A stretch of DNA of 64,000 nucleotides from Trichopria drosophilae. Lineage: Eukaryota; Arthropoda; Insecta; Hymenoptera; Diapriidae. The notes under the pieces were generated by a model. That model did no database searches, was not told the DNA's origin, and saw only the letters and a list, made by a program, of their open reading frames with translations. Position numbers and translations under genes: made by a program. Positions 48,676 to 61,768 of this stretch are shown one piece after another; within the stretch, counting starts at the first letter, position 1; each line of letters opens with the position of its first letter. The stretch is taken from positions 3,534,001-3,598,000 of the forward strand of contig CM059582.1 in NCBI GenBank assembly GCA_030407085.1, written 5' to 3'.

Positions 48676-49322
48676 CAGGTAGCACGTCTTTCTTTCACGG
48701 ACAAATAATCACACGAGAAAATATCACGGACATTTGATCACATGTCAAATTATCACAATGATAAAATATCTCGCATAAAAATATCACAATGACAATATAT
48801 CACATTGATAAAATATCACATCAACAAATATCACACATTTAAAAATTTCCCCGTGCAGCCATTCATTTATGCATTATTAGGCGTAAGCGGAGTTCTGAGT
48901 GGTTAGGTTAGGTTAGTTTTAGAGAACGCATATGCTTTTAGGCATTATTAGTGGTGGGCAGAATTCTGAGTAGTTAGATTAGGTTAGTTTCATGACATTG
49001 CCATTTCTCTGTTTCCCCCATTTTAGTAAACAAAATTTTATCTAAAATAATTCTCGTCACAATAACGAGGGTCAAGTAGCCTGATGCCAAAACATCCGGC
49101 GCCAAACCAGAGGGACCAAAATGTCCGAAAGCCATAATGACGGCGGGAAAAGACTGACATGGATTTCCGTGTGCAATGTTCAATGTTTTAGGGCTGGTTT
49201 TTTACCTCGGTGATATTTTTGTTTATGATTATTTGTCCATGTGATATTTTGTCGTGCGATCAATTGTCGTGTTCTATTTTGTCGTGTGATTAGTTGTCAT
49301 GTGAAATAAAGACGTGGAGCCC
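48676..49322. mobile_element. About 0.65 kb inverted-repeat element with ATATCACA sub-repeats
   Basis: Arms of about 150-180 bases face each other: AGCACGTCTTTCTTTCAC on the left and GTGAAATAAAGACGTGGAGC on the right. Both arms are built of short repeats of the type AAAATATCACAnnGACAA (or complement). The centre includes GGTTAGGTTAGGTTAG and CCAAAACATCCGGCGCC. No coding frame. Confidence 0.8.
48902..48918 (+). repeat. Interstitial TTAGG repeats
   Basis: TTAGG occurs three times in a row (GGTTAGGTTAGGTTAG), and a degenerate second copy (TTAGATTAGGTTAG) is at 48977-48990. TTAGG is the ancestral insect telomere unit. The run is short and lies inside a mobile element, so it could be chance. Confidence 0.6.
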
Positions 49323-49679
49323 TAACCCAAAATGAACTGTGACGTCAGTATTTTAAACACCCAAAGGTGATTTTCGTATGGAAATACATATTTGCAGATA
49401 ACGCGGTTGTGCCGCAGCAAATAAGCATCTCTTCAGAATTCGACGAAAGGAACGAAGCGATGTTCTGAGATTTAAACACCTGGCTCTACAAAGAACTAGG
49501 AATGGTCTCGGCCTTGTAGGAAACACAACAAATCCTGACCTAACCTCAAATTGCCCAATCCACTACTACTACACAGTGTCGTACTCCCACTACTTTTAAA
49601 AGTTTGCCTAGTGTATAGTCGAGCAGCAACAACCGTCGAGGATCGTGTTTGTAAATAAAGCGTAGGTGAAGATAAAAGA

Positions 49680-50110
49680 GCACATGCTGCACAGGTCAGG
49701 GGGGGAAAGAACCACCCCCGAAGCCTTTAAGAGTTTCTAAGAGAGCCACGTCCCATTGTCCGCGTGACAGCCACCAGATGTTCCCGAAAATAAAAACGAC
49801 TCGATTTGGGCACGACGGAGAAGGGAAGAAAAACGGACAAAGATGTAGCGGGGACAAAGTCGTGAAAGGGCGGGGGAAGAGACGCGATCTTTCAAGAAGG
49901 GGGACCAGCAACCATAGTGGGGGTCGAGAATTAAGGGGCACAAAGGGAATCCAAAAAGACGAGAGTTTCGGTAAAAAAAAGAAACGGATAAAAACGCGAA
50001 ATCGAGATCCGAAAAGCTCGTGCAATGACCGCGCAATCTAACCATGCGATCTTCTCAGTATCGTACCTAAAACCACGGACACCTGCGCCCATTCTTCGGA
50101 TTTGCGCTTC
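49680..50110. other. GC-richer, purine-biased block, unassigned
   Basis: The plus strand is rich in G and A (GGGCGGGGGAAGAGACGCG) and gives open frames on both strands. There is no sign of a real protein. It adjoins the MITE at 50250. Confidence 0.3.
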
Positions 50111-50249
50111 AAAACAAATATAAAACTCTGGAAGCGTGCTTCATTACTTCCTTATCCAATGAAGTGGTAATTGTGAAATTAATATCATTTTTTGAAAATC
50201 TACAACGTTTTTAATTCTTCCAATTCTCACTTAATATCAACGTTTTATA

Positions 50250-50616
50250 CACAGAAAAAAATAAGTCTTTTAAAATTGTTACATCTTAAATTCATCATCA
50301 GGTGAGGATTAATTAAAGACCGAAATTACGTTAATTTTCTTAAATTCAGTCAGTTTTGGCTTAAAATCTTATTTTCATTGAGCAAAACTGACTTTTAGAC
50401 GATATTTTGGCTTTAAATAAGATTTACCAAGCTTATGGCATTTAAGTTGGACTAATCTTATTTCAAACCAAAATATTGGCTGAAAGTCAGTTTTGTTGTC
50501 TGAAAGTAAGAATTTAAGCCTAAATATTGACTGATTTTTCGAAAATTAACGCAATTTTGGGCTAAAATAATGATGAATTTAAGATGTAACAATTTTAAGA
50601 CTTATCTTTTTCTGTG
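50250..50616. mobile_element. 367-base palindromic MITE with TA target duplication
   Basis: Ends CACAGAAAAAAATAAGTC and GACTTATCTTTTTCTGTG, flanked by TA at 50248-50249 and 50617-50618. The arms contain TTACATCTTAAATTCATCAT and AAAACTGACTTTTAGAC and their complements. Non-coding. Confidence 0.9.
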
Positions 50617-50619
50617 TAC

Positions 50620-53600
50620 GAATTATTATTCTGTTATATGATAATGGAAGACTGTTTATGAAATTAGACAACATATTATTAATGTCATGATTTAAATCCA
50701 TAATGGTTATAAATATTCTCGTCAGAGGTATACAAAATCCAGTATTATTATATTCTGATGTGCTGCGATTTTGAGGTGATGCAATACGATGAAATTTTTC
50801 ATTCCGTCGCGCTACTTACAAAAACCGTCTACTTTTCCTCTTTCGACCGTAATTGACAAAATAAAATTACTTTTTCAGATTATTCGTGTAATGCTCAAGA
50901 TAACTTTCTTTGATATTGCAAATATTTGTTACGATTTTCTTGTATTACATTATAAAGTTTCAGCAATTAGATTAAACATACTTTTAACATCAATGAGTTG
51001 TGTTTCATCACTTGCGAGAATACATGAAATGAATGTGTCCATCGCAATTTATATGCGCCACCAACCAGTGAGCGTTCGAAACATTAACTTTACCAGTCTC
51101 TTCGTTAAATCGTGACCACAATTCTCTACCAAAAATTCAGTTCAAAATGGCCGCTATCACAACGTTCTACAGAGATTTCCGAAAGGTTTCAGTAAAAGGA
51201 ACAGTAAAATCTCTCATTGCAGAAATACAATTGAAGTTATTAGTCGATTGAAAATCACTTTACTGCAGTGAAATCTGTAAAAACTTCTTTTCCCTATACA
51301 CTAAAGAAAATTTCATTTTTTAAATTTTATAGTGACATTGAAAAATGTTAAAGAGAAGGTATAAAACCTCAGGATTAATGTTTCCTGTTTATATTTCCTG
51401 TTATAAATAAGAATTATAGATTGAAAAATATTCAGAAACTCAATATCTCAAATATAATAAAGTGGAAAGTGTACCCTTCCAATTTATGATACTCCTAAGA
51501 TTACAGCTTGTTCTCAGATTATCATTCTAAGATTACATGATTATCAAAGTGTAAGATTTAGAACAATCCTATTATTCCAAATAATACATTAGCTTCATCA
51601 GTGATATTTATTTATAAATCACAGAAATTGGAAGAAAAGGAAAATTCAATCATATTCTATTCATTTTATTTTTTGGATATATGGAAAATATTTTCTCATT
51701 AAAATAATACAACCATTTTGCAGTAGAGGATATCCGAACTTTGTCAAAATTTAATGTAACTAAATTAAAAACTTAATGTTATATTAATTATTAAATATTT
51801 AAAAATACCTAGTTGGTAATAATTTTTTTTAATTAGTAATCTTTTATTTACTTATTCTATAATGTTGATGAGAAGAATGAAAACAAGTTTCCAAATGGGA
51901 TGTTAAATCTTGTTTTGTTAACGATTAAGGCAAAGAAGATTTGAAAGAATACGTAAAAAGTTTTATTTTTTAAATTAAATGATGAAAAATAAATTTAAAG
52001 ATTATTTCTGAAAACATCTAAAATGTTGGATTTTATGACATTTTTACGAAAAAGTTCTTTACATTCAAAGCAAACATTTAAATCACCAACCTTCACATTT
52101 CCCATAAGCGACGAATTCTTCTATGTCAACCTTCTGGAGATGAAAACACATTTATATTTATTGATCATTTTCACAAGAAATACATTATAAAATCTTGTAC
52201 ATGTAGTTGAAAATACATAATAGATTTTTAGAAGTTTTTATATACTTGTATCTTATATATACACTTTAGTTCTCATTATCTCCCATCCAACAAATTTTAG
52301 TTATTATATGTAAGATAGTTATTTTAAGCATTCATTTTTATATTTATTATAAATTAAGTACTTAGTACTTAAAATATCTATTTGAAATTTCACATAACAT
52401 TTTAGCAAACTGTATTAGAAGCAATCCATGCTACCGAAATAAAATTACTGACAACAATAAAAATTAATACTGAGTATCTAAAATGTAATGTATTCAGTGT
52501 ACTTTATATATATATATTCCTTAAATTTAAATAATATTTTAAACCCCTGTATTATAAACCATTGGTAATAAAATTTGTTAATATATGACCAGAATGAAGT
52601 GTCAATTTTTGTTACTGGTTGTTTTATTTTTAAATTTTCCAAAGAGAAAACTCAATCTTTTCAAGGAAGACATCAGACTTCTTATCAGATTATTAAATCA
52701 TATTAATACTAAACATTGCAGAAAATTTAGTTAAGTCAGTTTTGTTAGTAAAAACATAAAAAGCCTGAAAGATATGTACTCATAATTTGGAAACCGCTGT
52801 TCCTTTGACGAATATTTTAGTACATATTTTGACACATAAATACAATAAATTTTTTTATATTTAAAATTCCATTCAGATGTCTATTCTGAATACCTTAAAA
52901 CCTTAAGTTGCTCAAATTTTAATGTACTTGTAAGAGTAAAAACTGGCGATAAATCGACAACAAGCATCACGTTAAGCATTGCGTGATGGTCGAGAAACAG
53001 ATTTTAAGACCACTAAAACCTTCAGACGTAACATTTATGCCTTCAATCCACGTGTATTAAGTCGCTGCAGTAGTTAAGAAGCAGGTTTTGATTATCAACA
53101 AATAAAATCAAATGCCGTATACTTATAATTGACATTTATAGCTGAGATAATTTTTTCTAATGAGAATTTAAGTTACTTAACGTAACTGAAAAGTGTATGA
53201 TATCTCAATATGGTTATTAACGATCATTTTTTATTAAATAAGTAACAATGTGATTTGCATGTATCATGGTATATATTAGGTTATAATGCAAATGTCAAAA
53301 AATTTGTATTAAAATTGTCGACCATTCATCATCTTGACATTTCTCTGAAAGGGGAAGACGAATTTGGAACAAAAGTAAAACCTTTGAACAAATTTTAAAA
53401 ATATTAGTTGCAATTTCAACGTAGTTAAAATTACTTCCTAACATCGAATGAGTAAATATTTTACTTATTAAATGCGTCCAAACATTTGGTTTTGGTAATC
53501 TTGTACATTCATATGTACCAGAAAATGAGGGGATTTATTATTTCAAGGTGTTACTTAGTAGCTCGAATTATTTATGTATGGATTCCAAACTTCATTGAAT

Positions 53601-54185
53601 CAACAATTTAGTTTTGATGTCATGGAAAAAATGTTAGCTGTTTTGCTGCGTAGATTTCTTATTAGTTCCACATTATTAAGTATTAACTATTGACAAGTAC
53701 CGTCGTAAACCTATGAAGATTGTTTAGCAATTCTGATTTAGTCACATGTATCCCAGTTGCAAATCGGAATTGCATGGAAAGTATGGCCTATTCGTTGAAG
53801 CTGCAAAAACTTTTTAAGCAAGCAAATCCTATATATAAAAGAAGTAAGATTTCACAATTTTTGTTTTTTATTAAACATTTTAAAGCTATGCTTTCTCAAT
53901 TATGTACAATAGTCCATTATTTATAATTTTCCGTACATTATTAAATGATACTATTCAAAGGATATACTCAAACATCGACATGATTTTATGTACAGATCCT
54001 CTATATTAAAATTTCAATCTTTAGAGGCAGTTTGGAGTTTTTCAGGTTTGTTCTTTATTTTAGTAGTGTCATAGCAGCATACTTATCATAGCATGATCCT
54101 TGCAAGATAATATGATTTATGTCTTGACGGTGTTGTTACAACGGCATAAAACGGACATTTTCTCTCTTTATTGTCTGTGTTTATT
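50620..54185. other. Non-coding, AT-rich
   Basis: The 108-codon frame at 50789-51115 has no splice support or recognised motif. A short TA run lies near 52,507. Nothing else noted. Confidence 0.35.
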
Positions 54186-55152
54186 TAACGATAGCATCAA
54201 CAAAATTTATACCCAGAAACTAGACTATACTTTTTCGAAGATTTTTGTTGCGTTGAATCCAAATTTGGCGGCAGAATTGTTCTACCACGTCAACATTTTA
54301 AGATATCGTAACCTCAACGGCAAAAAACACTGTTTTGCTCATATTCAGTAAGTTTTCGTGGTGCAACAAATTATTATTTGCAATTTGCATGAACAACATT
54401 AAGGTGCTATTTATTAGTTTTAAAATTCTCTTTTAGTAATTTCGCTACGATATTTTTTAATCAAGTTACCGAATTTTGTCAGGGAACCATTCTGATTTTC
54501 ATACATTTAAGTAAATGTGTAATTACATGAAAACAACTAACAAACTGAGACTGATTTTCTTGCTAAAAATTGTTCTGTTACATTAAGATGTTGAAATATC
54601 CTAACCTAAAAGTGCAAAAAAACACAGTTTTTATCTATTTTTTGTGGCGGAATAAATTTTTTTTCCCAATTTGACAAAAATCAGATTAAAATGCATTCAT
54701 CAGAAACCTGAGTAAAATATATTTTTCCGACGATTTTCGATATGCTGAATCATAATCTGGTCATATATAATTGCTCTATGGCATCTAAATTTTGAGATAT
54801 CCTCACCGAAAAGTGCAAAAAAATGAAAATCATAATCCTGCCTTGATAAAAATTGCGATAACTCATTGAAAAAAACTCGTACGAACTAACTAAAAAGACA
54901 ATTTAAAGTTGATGAATAGCGCTTTAATCTTGTTTTTGCCAAAGTGTGAACAAGCATTTTGTTCCGCAACAAAAAATTACTGAATATGAGCAAAAACCGT
55001 GTTTTTTGCACTTTTAGGTTAGCATATCTCAAAATCCCGACGTGATGAAACAATTCTGCGGGAATATTTGGATTCAGCTCATTGAAAACCTTCGGAAAAT
55101 TATAATCCGGTTTCTGGGTATGGGAATTGGCTTCATTTTGTTAGCATGTGTA
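54186..55152. mobile_element. About 0.97 kb diverged fold-back element, same family
   Basis: Left arm 54186-54360 and right arm about 54980-55152 are inverted copies (AATATGAGCAAAA, CTTTTAGGTTAGCATATCTC, TTCTGCGGGAATATTTGG, TTTCTGGGTAT). The right end has the family signature ATTTTGTTAGCATGTGT. An inner sub-repeat (TAAAAGTGCAAAAAAA) also appears near 54610 and 54810. No coding frame. Confidence 0.75.
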
Positions 55153-56292
55153 CTTAAATAACCGTAATTACAACTGTCGTTAATAAAAGTATCTAAATAA
55201 ACCCAAAAATGGGCCTTGTTGCTTTCTTTGTATCACGCAACGCGCAAGCTTATCTGAATTAAAAATTCTATATCTAAGCGAATTATTTATCAATTGTTTT
55301 GTAACTTTTTATAAAACTTTGTTTTAGTGTAAAGAACAACCATCTTGCTCTAATCTTGAACTTCCTAATAGATTTTTTGTCGCTGAAACTAAACAACCAT
55401 GCTAGAACGGTAATTAACATTTATGATTTTTTTAAATTAAGCAAGTAGTGTTTTTACAAAATTTTATTATTTGACGATCATCCGGATTATATACTGAGTA
55501 TGCTCAGATTTCAGAAAGTTTTGTGGAGTAGCTATGGGTAAAATGATCAACACACCTGTGAATTTAAATTGCGCTACTTATTGCTCCTGTGGTCGCTCGT
55601 AACATAGGTCCTCAAAAAACTTTTTTAGCAGATAACTTGAATCAGATGTAGTGGACCTTACCGATTTTTAGAAGCTGGAAACTAATCCGTTTTCCAATTT
55701 GATCATACGCGTATGGATCTGATCCGAAGTATTACAAAATTTTGACAATTTGAGGTTAGGGTAAAAAACTATAATAATCTGTAAAACCTTACGGACGTGT
55801 AAAAGTATAGGTTGGATTCGTTTTCAGCGACCAAAAATCAATAACATCAACTAGCTCCGATTCCAATTTTTTTGTGGTTCGGTGTAATTAATGTGAGGTC
55901 AAAATTTAAGAATTGAAAATCAGTTTCATTAAATTACATTGAGTTTTTAAATGTTACATTCGCCATTTTGAAGTCGGCATTTTGAATTTTTAAACTTTGA
56001 CAGTATTTATACAAAAAATGTATAAAAATTCTTCAGTATTACCTTATCAGAGAAGCTAAAAAGCATAATTATAATTTGTAAGTGATTTTTGAATCCGTTT
56101 TTTGCAAGCCAGAATCGAGTTCAGTGATAATTAGTCTGTAAGAAAAGATTAGTCATATGCTTCAAAAATAAAGTAAGCCATTTTTTGTTGACAGGTCCAA
56201 TCCGCACTGAATATCAATCATCTGTAGTGCACATATTTTGTCAAATTTTAATCATTCGACTAAAAAACATCAGCGGATATCCAATGTAAGTA

Positions 56293-56526
56293 CAGTAGAG
56301 TCGCGGTATATTTACCCACTTGGTTCCTCGTCATCGCCTCCGGTCTCGTTATATTTAACAAAAGAAGGGGTGCACCGCTTCTCCCACTCCCGTCAGTCAG
56401 GTTATGTTGATGACGTCACAGCAGGCCCTTCATGAGGCCCCAGCCCGCAAGGTGGGTGAAAAAGAGACAAGCGGCGACAGGTCAATATAACGAGACGGAA
56501 CCGGGCAAATATGCTGGGCTCTACTG
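56293..56526. mobile_element. Pogo-like MITE, 234 bases
   Basis: TIRs CAGTAGAGTCGCGGTATATT and AATATGCTGGGCTCTACTG (imperfect), flanked by TA (56291-56292, 56527-56528). CAGTAGA ends plus TA duplication fit the pogo/Tigger branch of Tc1/mariner elements. GC-rich interior, no transposase. Confidence 0.85.
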
Positions 56527-57249
56527 TACATCTGTGGACGTCCATTGTACCTGATTTTGGTCCACAAGTTTATGGGTGTAATCCGTACGTCAAATGCTCG
56601 GACATACATGAACGTTCATTTGCCCATCCATTTTTCGACGTTAAATTAGTTTTCAAGGTCTTACATTTGATGATCATTGCAGATATAAACATGCAAGTTC
56701 AGTATAGTGGGATGAAGATAGTATTTCAGTCATTTCAGAAAAAGAATTTCATGTTTGCAAGACTTTTTCACTTATTTATACTTAAAAAAAGGATTCGCAA
56801 ATAAAAAAGTGAAGAAGTGACTTATTGAAAATCAGAATGGATGATATTGTTGCATATTTAGCAATACATAGTTTATAAATATGTGGTGTGCGATTGAATA
56901 AAAAGTTGGAATTGCATAACCGCCTGCACATTCCCCATGGTGGAATATTCAAGTCTAGAGCGAACGAAAAACGTTTCTCACGTAATCGAAATAATGTGAC
57001 CTTAATTCAATGAAATATGAAGACGACGCCTCGGATTTTGATGTCGGGACAAAGGTGCGGATTCACCGGCCTCTTTGAAAAATCGACTGCCGCGAGTTTC
57101 CGTGATTTATGGATATTTAGACAAATTCCTTTGTTCTCGGAGCAATATGCAAAACAATGCGATCGGCGCGGACCCTCTAGGCTACGTCCCTGGATCGGAC
57201 AAACCAGTCCCTCTCGGAGAGCGGCCAAAAAAATGAAATAGAAAGTGGT

Positions 57250-57456
57250 CTGTCCGGTGGCAAGAACCTACAGTTTCTGAACCCTTTAAAACGCTATACG
57301 CTCCTGGTTGGTATATTCAACTTGTTCTTGTTCCTTCCTCCGCGAAGTGCAGTTGCGTATAGTGAGTGCGACGAGCTCTCTTGAAGTCTGCCTTGCTATT
57401 GTACTCGCATTTCTCGTGCGGTTGTCGACTCGTAAAGTATCTTCAGGATATCGACG
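57250..57456 (+). promoter_or_regulatory. Putative promoter and untranslated first exon
   Basis: A GC-richer block ends in a strong donor, GACG|GTAAGT, at 57457. Just upstream are TATATTCAACTTG and, about 50 bases on, GCAGTTGCG, an initiator-like sequence. No long frame with a coding character crosses it. It is on the same strand as, and upstream of, the micro-exon at 61243 and the signal-peptide exon at 61643; linking them is inference. Confidence 0.45.
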
Positions 57457-57610
57457 GTAAGTGAAGCCGCGAGTTCGCTCCTGACGATACTTAACTACAA
57501 GTTACAAGTGATAAATTCAACCATCAATTGCATCATCGACATTTTCCAACCGCGCTTAAATCGTCATCGACATTTTTCAAAATCGCGAAATCTACATTTT
57601 TCAGTTTTTA

Positions 57611-58075
57611 CCAATTTTCAAAGTGACGTTTTCGAACATAGTCTTCCAATCGCGAATCCTCGTGCAGTACGGACGTGGCGAACAGAAATCACAACGTTTT
57701 TTAAAATCCATTTTATTCGGCATCAAAATCATTATTTTATTTATACACTGAAATTCAAAGTGACGTTTTAACATTTCTTTGCGTTGGTACTTTAGTCAAT
57801 GATGTTCAAGAAATCTCGTGCTTAGTTTTATGACTTGACTTTTTTTTAAACGCTCGGGAAATGTTGCAAGTGTTATTCTTTTCTTTACCAATTTTCTAAG
57901 TGACGTTTTCGAAAAATGTCTTGCGATTGCGGATCCCTCTCATGCAATACGGACGTGGCGAACAAGAATCATTTATTATTTTACTTTTTTGTAGTTTTTC
58001 AAATGATTATCAAGAAATTTCGAGAATAGTTTTGTTAAATGGCTTTTTTCAAACCGCAAGGGTAGGTAAATATTT
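57611..58075. repeat. Imperfect tandem duplication in the leader intron
   Basis: The segment at 57611-57691 (CCAATTTTCAAAGTGACG ... GTACGGACGTGGCGAACA) recurs at 57887-57971, and 57805-57860 (TCAAGAAATCTCGTG...) recurs at about 58008-58070. The order is kept, so this is one duplicated unit of about 280 bases, with about 75 bases lost from the second copy. Confidence 0.75.
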
Positions 58076-58079
58076 GAAG

Positions 58080-61000
58080 TGATCACTCAATTCATCAACC
58101 GTGTGTATGCATCCAATGTAATGTTCTCCAGTACTTTTTTCTTGCTTGTGCAAATTTTGATTTAATTTAGAACAAATATTTTTAATATTAAACTCATTAA
58201 AAATGATTATGTAACAGAAAATTTAAAAAAAAATTTTGTTCTTAATTATTTTCTAATATTTCTCTTTGTTAATTGATATTGTAAAAGTTGTGAATAAATA
58301 ATAAACTCACTGTTGTGTTTAATGTTTATTAAATTTAACAAAATTCGTTGTTACTAATGAATTTATCATATAAAATTACAGTTAAAAAAAAACAGAAACT
58401 TTAATCGTAAAAATCAAATATTTTTCATTTTTCTATTAAACTTCATTACTGTAGAATCGTAATTTTATAAATATTTTTTGTGGTTTAACTTTATTACACT
58501 TTTAACTCAATCACTTAACTTTACTCGGAGGAAACTTGTATATTCTTTAGAAAGTAACCTCTACTTTCTCTTCCTTCACAAAGAAAATAAAAACACGAGT
58601 GCAAAACGAGTGATTAAACTTGATACAAGTAATGAACTAGAAATTCATTCTAATCATGTTTCAAAGTTTAATTGGTAATATAATTTTAAAAACAATAATC
58701 TATCGGGTGTATCATAAAAATTAAATTTATTAAAAGAATATTAAAATTATTTTTATCTGAGGAGTTGAATATCAAATCTTTCAATCTAAAATCTAAAAGT
58801 TGAAAAAAATTACTGTCAACAAACAATTTTTTGTACACTTTTTATTTTTTTTGTCATTTCATTTTTCCGTTGTTTTTTTTAATATTTTTATTTTTATTTT
58901 TTTTATTTAATTTTGAGTGGTTAAAGATAAGTAAAGTTGCATTATTGGGTAGTTCTATTATTTTTAATTTGTTTTCTTGTTCACTACTATACTAAAATTT
59001 TATGACCTGACATATTTTAAGTTTCATAAGGTTATCGATTACAAAATGAGTATATATTAATACTGAAAAATTTACATTAATATTTATTATTTTTTATGTT
59101 ATCTTGACGTGTTTTTTTTATTTATTATCCTTATGAAACCTGAATACAGGTTTATTAAGCAACCATAATACATATTTCATAACATACTTTATATAAAAAC
59201 CTTACGGTAATTCTAGAATTTTGTAATGTTTATATACTAATTGTCAAAGAGTCAAGACCTTATATTTTACAAATTTGTTTAAATTCAATTGAATTTAATA
59301 AATTCATACTTTGGAAAAGAAACAATTGAAATAAGAATGTTGCATCATCTGATTTATGCACTAAAATCATATTCAATCATATTTATTTTTAAACAGAAAT
59401 TATTTAAACAATTTATTAAATTAATAAATATTATTTTTAAATGAATTTAAACTTACTGCTAAAATTACTAATTCTTAATATTCTTAATATCATTTTCGCA
59501 CAAACAATTCTTATGCATGTTAATAAACAAATAAAAATCATTAGTTAGAAATATTCTTAGTTTAATATTTATTATTAATGGCTTGAAAACATCATTAATT
59601 ACAATTAATAGATAGTAGAAATAAATTTCATACAAAAATATATTTTCTTGGCCATTTTTATACCGAATTAAATTTATGTATTTCGGAGCTGTTGTATGAC
59701 TAAGAAATAACTTTACGACTGCTTAAAAACGTAACCTCTAACTTTTGTTATTCTTATTTTTATCACCCGGTCCTATTTAATTTTTAAATGAAAAATGCGA
59801 TGACGAGATGAGGGGACATTTGTACGAAACACGTATAACTTGGAGCATTAATGATTTAGTGCTTCTACCTTCCCACGTAGGGGACAACCAGTTCAACGTA
59901 CAGCAGCCACTTCGTAACATAACGGCTTTCGATTTTGCAAATTTTTTTTCAAAATTATAAAAAATTATTGCAATATTATTTCAGTAAAATAAAATATTAT
60001 CAATTGAATCAATGGGAGGGTAATAATGTTTTTTACCACATCAGATGTGTACCGATCATTAGTACTTTAGGTATAGATTTAGTAAAATCAAATATTTAAC
60101 TTTTCGCTTGAAATGTAAAAAAAAAACATGTACTGTTTAAGCATATTCATGATATAATTTTCTGTGACGTACAAAATCTTATACGAATTGGTAAAAACAA
60201 GAGCAATATATTTGGTTTTTTATTCACTGCTAATTATACGAAGTACCCAAAAATTCCCAAAAATAGTAGGAATTAAATAGTAATCTTAAATACTGAATAT
60301 ATGTATAGAGATTGAAAAAATAATGGAATAGTAAACATAAATTATGTTAGGAATTTTAAAAATTTCCAGTAAAACACAGTTTATTGTTAACTTAAATAAT
60401 AAATTAATGATTAGAGAAATTATCAAACATAACAGTTTTGATAGTATTAAATTTATTATTATTGTGTAAATTTGAATCATATTTAAAAAAAAACAGAAAA
60501 ACTGAAATTGAAAAAAATTCACTAACTATAGGAAATTATTAAAAATATGTAAAACATAACAAATTCCTAACGAAAATAAAAAAATTTGAAATATCTTCAA
60601 CAACAGCTTATATAAAATATGGTAAGAAAGTAAAGTGTAAAAAATAATTATTGAATTCTAACCATTCAAAATGACACCATAAATGAAAAAGTTATGGAAA
60701 AGAAACTAAATAAGAAAAATAAAATTCTAAAGATAAATGGTACCTCCATCATTATTACTAAACACTTAATCTAAGATTTGTTCATAATAATCGCTTCTCA
60801 TAATATTTAGAAGTAATTTTTAGGAGACGGTAATAATGTAAATCTGTGAAGTGTAAAATTACTACTTAACGAAATATTGATGACAAGAATGACTTAAAAA
60901 TAATTGTATGCTTTTATGCATGTCCCCAATAAGCAAATTTTTCTGCGGATAATTACGCAACGGAATGATCCTTGTTCTAAACGATTGACTCATCTGCTGT

Positions 61001-61242
61001 CGAGACATTATTATCTACGATTCACGTCTTAAGTTTGCAAATGAGCTTAACTCAATCTATAATATTTAAAACTCGCATTGATCGAAAATAATTCTAATTC
61101 ACATTTCATATTGAATCACTAAAGTTAATCATTAAACTATTAACAATAAAATGTGTGATGTTTTAAATATTAGTGTTTAGTTAATATTTATTTGAATTAT
61201 AGTAATTGAGTAGGTTAATAACTCCATCATTTTCTGTTTCAG
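58080..61242 (+). other. Long AT-rich intron or spacer
   Basis: Extremely AT-rich DNA with poly-A and poly-T runs and no supported exon. One less AT-rich patch at about 59,760-59,940 has no coding frame. Confidence 0.5.
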
Positions 61243-61271
61243 GGTACCCTTTCTTTTCAAAATTCCTTCTG
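61243..61271 (+). other. 29-base untranslated micro-exon
   Basis: Acceptor TTTTCTGTTTCAG and donor GTAAGT, both near consensus, enclose only 29 bases with no ATG. It lies 371 bases before the acceptor of the coding exon. Best read as an optional leader exon of the downstream signal-peptide gene. Confidence 0.5.
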
Positions 61272-61642
61272 GTAAGTAAAATTTATTTTGTACAAATATA
61301 ATTAAGCGATTTTTTGAGATTTCTTTTGTTACCACTTGTGGAACATTATACATTCAAACTCCATTACTTTTAGAAATTTCTAAAAAGTTTGAAAATGATG
61401 AGTTTTTGATATTTCCTAGAATTAGAAAATTAACCCAGGAATTTTCAGAATTTACAGGACATTTTAATATTTGAAGTAAAATCATGAAATTTTTAAACTA
61501 AAATAAATTAAAAATATTTATTCACCATGATATTACCATTACTTTTAATAGATCGAAAAGTATTAACATCCAAAGATTAGAAATTACATTTTATTTGCAG
61601 ATTTATATTCCCAGAAAACTAAAAATTTCATTTAATTCACAG

Positions 61643-61768
61643 GAACCACATAACTCACATCAAAATTCATTTTGGCAACTATAACAATGGCAAACATTTT
61701 CGTTCTATTTGTGCTCGCTTTGGTCTGTGTTTCGGTCAATGCAGGAACTCAAGCAACAAATAAAAAAC
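61643..61768 (+). CDS. First coding exon of a secreted protein (5' part only)
   Basis: Acceptor TTAATTCACAG at 61632-61642; ATG at 61687 preceded by ATAACA; donor GTAAGT at 61769. It encodes 27 residues plus one base: MANIFVLFVLALVCVSVNAG, a textbook signal peptide with likely cleavage after VNA, then TQATNKK. The rest of the gene was not found; the next 2.2 kb holds two palindromic elements and no clear exon. Short secreted proteins of many families begin this way, so no name is given. Confidence 0.75.

Noticed and set aside
48902..48990. Telomere or ancient chromosome fusion point
   Set aside because: Only three TTAGG units inside a mobile element; too short to support a fusion.
49696..50045. 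Frames of 87-109 codons on both strands
   Set aside because: Composition follows the purine-biased DNA; no splice or motif support.
50789..51115. 108-codon plus-strand frame
   Set aside because: AT-rich chance frame without recognised motif or conserved splice ends.
60286..60522. 78-codon minus-strand frame of Ile, Leu and Phe
   Set aside because: Hydrophobic composition is what AT-rich DNA yields by chance; no supporting start or splice context.
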